NCBI RefSeq assembly: GCF_042680725.1
Contig: NZ_JBHUEK010000029.1
Location: 62,001-126,000, forward strand
Source: Ferdinandcohnia salidurans
GTDB lineage: Bacteria; Bacillota; Bacilli; Bacillales; Bacillaceae_L
DNA length: 64,000 nt
Direction of reading: 5' to 3'
Part shown: in pieces, positions 58,091-64,000 of the stretch
Numbering within the stretch: position 1 is the first letter of the stretch
Layout of the letters: each line of letters opens with the position of its first letter
The notes under the pieces: generated by a model
The model's database searches: none
Told to the model about the DNA's origin: nothing
The model's input: the letters and a program-made list of their open reading frames with translations, nothing else
Position numbers and translations under genes: made by a program

Positions 58091-59223
58091 GAACCAACAC
58101 CAGCCTTTTTCTCCTTTGCAATTATGGGAACAGTGATAATTAATTTAGTTCCATTTTGCGAAATTGCTTCTCCGAAACCGTCGATTAAATGTAATCGCTC
58201 CTTTATTCCTTTTAACCCATTACCGTCAGCATTCTGTTCATCTAGACCTTTCCCATTATCAGAGATGGAAAGTTCGATTTCGCCCGGTTTTTTCAATAAA
58301 TGTACAGTACAGTTATTCGCAGCACTATGTTTAACAACGTTTGTAATCCCTTCTTTTAGGCATAAACTCAGGATATTTTGAGTGAGCAATGGGACATCTT
58401 CTAGTTTTGAATCTCCATCAAACTCAAAAGAAATGCCTGCAGTTTTTAAAATGTTCTCCGTTTCAATTAGTTCTTCTGCAATGGTGACGGCCCTCATATC
58501 AGAAACTAATTCTCTTACTTGTGTCAAAGCAGTGCGAGAGGTTCTTTCAATCTCTTTTGTCTCAAGCTTAGCTTTTTCAATGTCCTTACTTATCAATTTG
58601 TGAACGAGCTGACTTTTTAAGGTAATCATTGAAAGCGTGTGTCCTAACGTATCATGAAGGTCTCTTGCAATCCTTAACCGTTCTTCACGTTTCACTAGCT
58701 CCTCAATTTGTTCATTTGCTTCCTCAAGTTTTTTTTCTAGCTCCATACGGCTATTCATTGAGCGGATACCGAATGGAGAAACAATCATAATGATAATAAA
58801 AATACCATAAAAGTACATCGACTCTAGAATCAAAGAATCCCAATGAATCAGAAGTGGAATGATAATTGAAAGGGTAAAGAACCCTAATGCGCGATAAAAA
58901 TAAACCTTTTTACTATACCAGCCAATAAAATGAGCTGGAAAGAACCCTAAGAATAAATTATAAAGATTATAAGAGATTGCAAGGATCATAACCAAAATAA
59001 TTTGGACAACTAACCAATATGCATAGGTCTTTTTATCGGAAGAGTTATAGAGTTGTCGATAGGTTACGAGAAACAATAGTAGCAGTCCAATCCCTGCAAC
59101 TTGTTTCCAACTATGCTCCAATAAAACATAGTAGGCAGGCATGACCAGATAAATTAAAAAGATATATGGGAAGAATCCGTACCTAGCAGGAAAGATCCGA
59201 AACTCTTTTATTTTTTGTAGCAT
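58087..59223 (-). CDS. HisKA_3 sensor kinase with five to six helices (YvfT/DesK-like)
   Basis: 378 residues. The N-terminal half has about five helices, then a coiled linker 'ELEKKLEEANEQIEELVKREERL'. H190 is in 'RIARDLHDTLGHTLSMI', and an HATPase ('LSISDNGKGLDEQNADGNGLKGIKERL') follows. It senses a membrane signal or antibiotic. It follows the permease gene at once. Confidence 0.9.
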   Translation of the reverse strand: MLQKIKEFRIFPARYGFFPYIFLIYLVMPAYYVLLEHSWKQVAGIGLLLLFLVTYRQLYNSSDKKTYAYWLVVQIILVMILAISYNLYNLFLGFFPAHFIGWYSKKVYFYRALGFFTLSIIIPLLIHWDSLILESMYFYGIFIIIMIVSPFGIRSMNSRMELEKKLEEANEQIEELVKREERLRIARDLHDTLGHTLSMITLKSQLVHKLISKDIEKAKLETKEIERTSRTALTQVRELVSDMRAVTIAEELIETENILKTAGISFEFDGDSKLEDVPLLTQNILSLCLKEGITNVVKHSAANNCTVHLLKKPGEIELSISDNGKGLDEQNADGNGLKGIKERLHLIDGFGEAISQNGTKLIITVPIIAKEKKAGVGS

Positions 59224-59225
59224 TC

Positions 59226-59966
59226 TTACACCGCCACTTCTTGTTTTCTCCTTGTATAACCTGATATTACCATGAACAGAAGGAGATACCCAACCAAAAG
59301 TGTAAAATTAATCCAGTCTGGTTGGCCGCCACGGACAATTTCCCATGCACCACTGCCAAAGTGATAGGAAGGGAGCCATTTTCCAATGGATTGAACGAAA
59401 TTTGGCAGTATCTCCATTGGCATCCACATACCACCACACAGCGCTAGAACCATATAAATCATATTCGAGACGCCAGAGGCTGTATCCACCCTTTTCATCG
59501 TTCCTACTAGTGTCCCTATAGCAAGAAAAGGCAATGAGCCGAACAGTAACCACATTCCGCACATTAGCCACTCAAGAAGGGTGAGGGAGATCCCATTAAT
59601 AAGTGCACCTGAAGTAAATATCATCACAATCGAAAAAACATGAATGACTGTTTGCCCAATCATTTTTGCTGCGAAATATGCTTGGTCAGATAATGGGGTA
59701 ATTCTCATAAACATTGACCAGCCTTGTTTTCTTTCCTCCACAAGACGTATTCCAAGTGTCATAATAGCAGATCCCATTACACTAAATGCAGCCATTGACA
59801 TTAAATAATGAGCTTGCCATAACTGTTGATCGTCCATTCCTGAATTAAAAATTCTCGTAAAAACGACGTAAAAGACGATCGGCATGAACAAAGACCAAAA
59901 TACATAGTAGGGATTACGGAAAATTCTCAGAACCTCGTACTTACATTGCATTAAAAAACCGTTCAT
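59226..59966 (-). CDS. ABC-2 permease (YvfS-like)
   Basis: 246 residues from ATG 59966, with GGGAGG nine bases before; the ATG at 59990 lies upstream of that site. About six helices. 'RITPLSDQAYFAAKMIGQ' is the cytoplasmic coupling stretch of the ABC-2 type. One permease with one ATPase suggests a homodimer. Confidence 0.88.
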   Translation of the reverse strand: MNGFLMQCKYEVLRIFRNPYYVFWSLFMPIVFYVVFTRIFNSGMDDQQLWQAHYLMSMAAFSVMGSAIMTLGIRLVEERKQGWSMFMRITPLSDQAYFAAKMIGQTVIHVFSIVMIFTSGALINGISLTLLEWLMCGMWLLFGSLPFLAIGTLVGTMKRVDTASGVSNMIYMVLALCGGMWMPMEILPNFVQSIGKWLPSYHFGSGAWEIVRGGQPDWINFTLLVGYLLLFMVISGYTRRKQEVAV

Positions 59967-59967
59967 A

Positions 59968-60867
59968 CTATATAACCTCCCTTTTTTCAACTAACTGTTC
60001 AAACGCATCCTCGAGACGCCCGCGTTCAATTTCGATATTTTGAACGGAAAGTTTCTGAGCAAAAATAGAGGCTAGGACTCCATCTGTATGATCTGTTAAT
60101 AAAAATATCCGACCATTCTTTTCATACACATCTGCTACATGCGGAAGATTTTTTAATTTTTCAAAGCTAATTGCAGAAATTGGAGTAAAAGAAACAGACT
60201 GCTTTAATAAACTAGCCTTTATACTTTTGGGGGTTCCGTCCCCAATGATGTTTCCTTCGTGAAAGAGAATGACTCTTTCAGCAATATCATCGGCCTCCTG
60301 TAAATAATGGGTAGTAAATAGAATCGTTTTCCCACGATCTCTCAAATCACGAACTGTATTCCAAAATAGTTTTCTTGAGGTTACATCCATACCAACAGTG
60401 GGTTCATCAAAAAATAACACATCAGGATTACCTGCCATTGCAAGCGCAAAACCAAGGCGCCGTTTTTGACCACCAGAAAGTTTATTGGCACGTTTTTGTA
60501 ACTCATCCTTTGTAAATCCAGTAAAAGCAACCAGATCCTCATATGATAAAGGCTGTGGATAATAACTTCTAAAAAGCTGGATAACCTCTCGTACCTTTAG
60601 TGCATCAATCACACTTACCTCTTGTAGCAAAGCTCCGATTTTTTCACGGACGGCTTTTGCTTTTGGATGACTCCCAAATAGTTGAACACTTCCATCAGTT
60701 GGCTCCAATAGTCCAAGCATCATCATCATGGTTGTCGTTTTGCCAGCCCCATTAGGACCGAGAATAGCAACAACCTCGCCCTTTTGAATCGAAAAAGAAA
60801 CCCGATTAACAGCCATCTTGTTTTTAAACAACTTACTAACTTGGTTTAATTCAATAATAGCTTCCAT
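59968..60867 (-). CDS. ABC exporter ATPase (YvfR-like)
   Basis: 300 residues from ATG 60867, which follows GGAGG. Walker A 'GPNGAGKTT', Q loop, signature 'LSGGQKRRLGFALAM', Walker B 'VLFFDEPTVGMDV', H loop 'TTHYLQEADDIAERV'. The first gene of the operon ATPase-permease-kinase-regulator. Such modules export an antimicrobial or lipid-like compound, and the kinase usually detects it. Confidence 0.92.
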   Translation of the reverse strand: MEAIIELNQVSKLFKNKMAVNRVSFSIQKGEVVAILGPNGAGKTTTMMMMLGLLEPTDGSVQLFGSHPKAKAVREKIGALLQEVSVIDALKVREVIQLFRSYYPQPLSYEDLVAFTGFTKDELQKRANKLSGGQKRRLGFALAMAGNPDVLFFDEPTVGMDVTSRKLFWNTVRDLRDRGKTILFTTHYLQEADDIAERVILFHEGNIIGDGTPKSIKASLLKQSVSFTPISAISFEKLKNLPHVADVYEKNGRIFLLTDHTDGVLASIFAQKLSVQNIEIERGRLEDAFEQLVEKREVI

Positions 60868-60952
60868 AAAAACACCTCCACCATCATTGTAAAACCGACG
60901 GACCACCAATATTAGTGGATAATGTCATCAACCTCAATGACATTTGTCATCT

Positions 60953-61021
60953 GGGACACAGGGACAGGTCCCGCGTCCCACCATTTTTTTCCTGAGACAA
61001 TGGACCTGTCCCCTTGACCCA
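60953..61021. repeat. Palindromic GGGACAGGTCCC element, full copy
   Basis: Full copy with loop CATTTTTTTCC between the divergent ATPase and second NarK-PAS genes. Confidence 0.85.
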
Positions 61022-61117
61022 CCTCTGGCCCACGAGAAAAAAGTATGTTTGATTTTCTTGAAATTCCGTAAACTAGGAAGAATACATAAAGATTGTTTGG
61101 AGGAGGAGTACGAAAGT

Positions 61118-62620
61118 ATGAAGACGCAAAAGTTGCAGTTGCCACTTCAAACCTCAAGTTTGGTTGTAGGTTTTATGGTGTGGGTGATTCTTTCTTCCCT
61201 CATGTCGAGCATTAAGCATGATATTCCTTTAACCGATAATCAAACCGCAATGGTTACAGCCGTTCCTGTCATCTTGGGCTCACTGTTGCGAATATTATTA
61301 GGATTTTGGACAAATAAATTTGGGGCTAGAAGGTTGTTTTTCCTTGGATTTGTCATCCTGATCCTTCCTATTTTCTATATCAGTATCGCTGATACCATGT
61401 TTGATTTGATTCTAGGAGGACTTCTTCTAGGTATTGGGGGAGCCTTGTTTTCGATTGGGGTTACTTCCTTACCGAAGTATTATCCGAAGGAACGTCATGG
61501 ATTTGTAAATGGGATTTATGGTGCAGGAAATATTGGTACTGCAATCACTTCATTTGCAGCACCAGCGCTTGCAATAAGCATTGGGTGGCAAAGTACGGTC
61601 CGATTGTTTTTAATACCAGTCATTTTATTTGCACTTTTAAACTTTTTGCTTGGCGACCGTCATGAACCTAAAGTAAATAAACCATTGAGTGAACAGATAA
61701 AAAGCGTTTATAAAAATGAAAAGCTCTGGTTCATTAGCTTATTTTATTTTGTAACCTTTGGATCTTTTGTTGCGTTTACTGTGTATTTACCGAACTTTTT
61801 AGTCACTCATTTTGGGTTAACTTCGGTTGACGCGGGATTGCGAACAGCTGGGTTTATTACACTGGCAACCCTAATGCGCCCAATTGGGGGTTGGCTTGGT
61901 GATAAGTTTAACCCGTATCTCATTTTGTTTATCGTTTTTAATGTAATCACGTTTGCAGGTGTGCTCTTGGCGTTTACACCTGATATTGTCTTATACACCA
62001 TTGGCTGTTTACTTATCTCCATTTTTGCGGGAATTGGGAATGGAACGATTTTTAAGCTCGTCCCGTATTATTTTTCAAAGCAAGCTGGGATTGTGAACGG
62101 AATCGTATCAGCAATGGGGGGATTAGGTGGTTTCTTCCCACCAATCGTTCTTTCAATCGTGTATGGAATGACAGGACACTATGCGATCGGGTTTATGTCG
62201 CTCGCGATGTTTGCACTATTAAGCTCTGTATTCGTTGTGTGGATGTTCTATACTGAAAAAATTCAACTGGAAGCAAAGCTTATCGAGAATGTTGCTCAAG
62301 GAATGATGGTTACGAATCAGAAGGGTATTATTCAAAAGGTTAACCATGCATTCACAACGGTTACTGGATTCGAACCGAATGAAGCAATCGGAAAATCGCC
62401 AAGTATTCTCCGTTCTGGAAAACATGATGCAGCGTTTTATGAACAAATGTGGGATTCAATTCGATCGAAGGGATTCTGGCAGGGAGAAATTTGGAATCGC
62501 CGGAAAAACAAAGAGCTCTATCGTGAATGGCTGACCATTAGTGAAGTGAAAAATGAAGCTGGCGAGGTTAAATATTACGTTGGACTCTTCAATGACCTTA
62601 CAGAACAACAGGATACATAA
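61118..62620 (+). CDS. Second NarK-type transporter with C-terminal PAS domain
   Basis: 500 residues from ATG 61118 with AGGAGGAG upstream; the longer frame to 60944 runs through the palindromic repeat. Nitrate signatures 'GIYGAGNIGTAITSFAAP' and 'GIGNGTIFKLVPYYFSKQ' are intact. The PAS domain (about 385-500) has 'AQGMMVTNQKGIIQKVNHAF' and 'GFWQGEIWNRRKNKELYREW'. It is collinear with the protein at 41447 and clearly its paralogue, but here no reductase genes are adjacent. It may import nitrate or export nitrite under other conditions. Confidence 0.9.
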   Translation: MKTQKLQLPLQTSSLVVGFMVWVILSSLMSSIKHDIPLTDNQTAMVTAVPVILGSLLRILLGFWTNKFGARRLFFLGFVILILPIFYISIADTMFDLILGGLLLGIGGALFSIGVTSLPKYYPKERHGFVNGIYGAGNIGTAITSFAAPALAISIGWQSTVRLFLIPVILFALLNFLLGDRHEPKVNKPLSEQIKSVYKNEKLWFISLFYFVTFGSFVAFTVYLPNFLVTHFGLTSVDAGLRTAGFITLATLMRPIGGWLGDKFNPYLILFIVFNVITFAGVLLAFTPDIVLYTIGCLLISIFAGIGNGTIFKLVPYYFSKQAGIVNGIVSAMGGLGGFFPPIVLSIVYGMTGHYAIGFMSLAMFALLSSVFVVWMFYTEKIQLEAKLIENVAQGMMVTNQKGIIQKVNHAFTTVTGFEPNEAIGKSPSILRSGKHDAAFYEQMWDSIRSKGFWQGEIWNRRKNKELYREWLTISEVKNEAGEVKYYVGLFNDLTEQQDT

Positions 62621-62858
62621 CAAAGAAAAGCTGAGGGTAAACCTCGGCTTTTTTTATGTAAAGAGACTTTTGGAGGAGTCACACTTCTTTTATTTCGGGA
62701 CTAAACAACTATTTCATTGCAAATATTCAAAAGATTATAGAAGTAGTATATAGATAACGTTATACTACTGATATATTAATATTTAAGTTAACAGAAATTA
62801 AGGAGGTGATTTTAAAAGTTTATGTAAGCGGTTAACTATTTAAAACGAGGTGAAAGGT
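62621..62858. promoter_or_regulatory. Intergenic region with a 9-bp inverted repeat and orphan ribosome binding site
   Basis: AAAGCTGAGG and CCTCGGCTTT near 62625-62655 with T residues form the NarK-PAS terminator. AGTAGTATA at 62742-62750 and TATACTACT at 62761-62769 form a perfect inverted repeat, a candidate operator. AAGGAGGTGAT at 62800-62810 is a near-perfect ribosome binding site, but no start codon lies at a normal distance. Confidence 0.6.
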
Positions 62859-64000
62859 TTGAAACTAGGTAAACAAATTTCCATTGTTATTCTTTCAGTT
62901 ATGTTATTAATGAGTGGGGGAATTTCAACAATGGCAGCGAAAGAAGGTTCCCACAAAGCGGACCCGGCAATACAAAATGCAAACGCACATAAAGATCAAG
63001 GGAAAATTAAAAAGGCAATAAAACAGATTCCAACTGTGAAAGAAATTCCTTACGACGAAGGGATGACATTTCACAGTGAACCCACTGACAAAAGTCATCC
63101 ATTCAGTTCCATGTATAGTTCAAGTGGACAAGTAGATATTTGGAATGACTACGGCTATGATGAAAAGGAATTTTTCATGTCAGGGAAAGCGAATGTTTAT
63201 AGTATAGATGATAAGGATGTTCCTTTTATCAAGTCATCTGACAATGATTATACAACAAGGCTGCTAGTCAGATTTCCAAAGGATCCTGCAAAGTTTTCAG
63301 GCCGTGTTTACGTAGACATTTTGAATGCCTCAAGTGGAGTAGACTTAGAAGATACTTGGGGTAGAAGCTATGATTGGTATATGAACGAAGGACATGCCTA
63401 TATTGGGATTACTTCAAAAACAGATACCATTAATGCTTTAAAAAAGTTCGACAGTGAGAGGTATGCTGACCTTAATTGGCAAGTTAAAGGTGAGGATGAA
63501 AATGGTCTGATTTGGGATATGCTTTCCCAATTGGGCTCTAAGCTTCGCAGCAAAAGTGCAGGCGACATTTTGGGTGGTCTAAAACCTAAATTTGTCTATT
63601 TATCCGGGCAGAGTCAATCAGGCTTTTATTTAAATACTTATATTACTTTATTTGATCATTTATTAAAAAATTCGAATAAAGGAAAGCCATTATTTGATGG
63701 CTATATGAATTTGGTTGGACCTGGCACAACAAATGTTCATTCAGGTGGGCCTCAACCAAGCGTTACTTATTCAGAAACGAGTGTTCCATATATCGTTATT
63801 ATGTCTGAATTTGAGCATATGTTTGCAAATCTACCAATCTATGAGTATGAGAGAAAACGTGATTCATCTACAACTAAAAATAAGTTTAGATTTTATGAAG
63901 TAGCGGGAACACCGCATACAGATCCAACACTGGATGTAATTCCGTTCAGCGATGAAATTAAGCTTGGAAATGGAAAGGGAAGACCGCCAAAAGAATACGA
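62859..64000 (+). CDS. Secreted alpha/beta-hydrolase-domain protein, 3' end outside window
   Basis: An open frame of 380 codons that runs off the right edge. TTG 62859 follows GAGG by eight bases. A signal peptide is at residues 1-28 ('VILSVMLLMSGGISTMAAKE'). 'VYLSGQSQSGFYLNTYI' near 250 is a GxSxSG nucleophile elbow. The layout, with 'PKDPAKFSGRVYVDILNASSG'-like text and 'VAGTPHTDPT', fits the alpha/beta hydrolase domain family Abhydrolase_10, exported esterase-like proteins. The catalytic acid and the C terminus are not seen. Confidence 0.85.
   Translation, partial: MKLGKQISIVILSVMLLMSGGISTMAAKEGSHKADPAIQNANAHKDQGKIKKAIKQIPTVKEIPYDEGMTFHSEPTDKSHPFSSMYSSSGQVDIWNDYGYDEKEFFMSGKANVYSIDDKDVPFIKSSDNDYTTRLLVRFPKDPAKFSGRVYVDILNASSGVDLEDTWGRSYDWYMNEGHAYIGITSKTDTINALKKFDSERYADLNWQVKGEDENGLIWDMLSQLGSKLRSKSAGDILGGLKPKFVYLSGQSQSGFYLNTYITLFDHLLKNSNKGKPLFDGYMNLVGPGTTNVHSGGPQPSVTYSETSVPYIVIMSEFEHMFANLPIYEYERKRDSSTTKNKFRFYEVAGTPHTDPTLDVIPFSDEIKLGNGKGRPPKEY

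Noticed and set aside
60944..61117. N-terminal extension of the second NarK-PAS protein
   Set aside because: It runs through the palindromic repeat and has no ribosome binding site, while ATG 61118 has AGGAGGAG and aligns with the start of the paralogue.

Overview
The window looks like chromosomal DNA of a low-GC Gram-positive endospore-former relative (Bacillaceae; Bacillus, Neobacillus or similar). The evidence is AGGAGG-type ribosome binding sites at most starts, frequent GTG/TTG starts, a preQ1-I riboswitch before queF, a DbpA/YxiN helicase, a YueI-family protein, a YvfRSTU-like module and NreABC-like nitrate sensing genes. No rRNA, tRNA, prophage, insertion sequence or CRISPR array was seen. 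Gene starts were moved from the longest open frame wherever a ribosome binding site favoured an internal codon.

Layout. 1-8 kb: an ABM-like small protein, a zinc-finger/DUF2087 regulator with a GIY-YIG protein, a HAD phosphatase, a DUF2207 membrane protein, glutamate dehydrogenase and a CoA-disulfide-reductase-type flavoprotein. 8-19.9 kb: riboswitch-controlled queF, a RimK-like ATP-grasp ligase, a drug-efflux MFS, a secreted NlpC/P60 hydrolase, a thioesterase divergent from an AbrB-type membrane protein, a 53-bp tandem repeat array, DinB, a LytTR regulator with a succinate/acetate CoA-transferase, and small membrane/ASCH proteins. 20-28.3 kb: an orphan OppBC-like permease pair, a complete polar amino-acid ABC importer, a MESH1-like (p)ppGpp hydrolase and a TetR-controlled ABC-2 exporter with two operators around its promoter. 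28.3-34.3 kb: a ROK repressor divergent from transketolase-transaldolase, a large 52-bp tandem repeat array and a NERD protein.

34.3-44.5 kb is the most distinctive part, a nitrate module. An NreC/NreB-like two-component pair is divergent from an operon for a cytochrome-b-like membrane protein, a NarB/NapA-like cytoplasmic molybdoenzyme, a four-cluster ferredoxin subunit, a Tat-exported Rieske protein, three small unknown proteins and a NarK-type transporter with a C-terminal PAS domain. A NreA-like GAF protein and a Crp/Fnr regulator follow. Palindromes of the type AGGGAATTCCCT lie in both regulatory intergenic regions. A second NarK-PAS paralogue lies at 61.1-62.6 kb.

44.6-52.3 kb is a Tad/Flp pilus locus (flp, prepilin peptidase, TadE, TadG, CpaB, CpaE, CpaF, TadB, TadC) behind a DUF192 gene. 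52.4-64 kb holds a Bmr/NorA-like exporter, DbpA, an alpha/beta hydrolase, small proteins, a YvfRSTU-like ABC-2 plus two-component operon, the second NarK-PAS and a secreted hydrolase that runs off the end. A palindromic GGGACAGGTCCC element recurs about eleven times between genes, and two copies of a larger dispersed repeat are also present.
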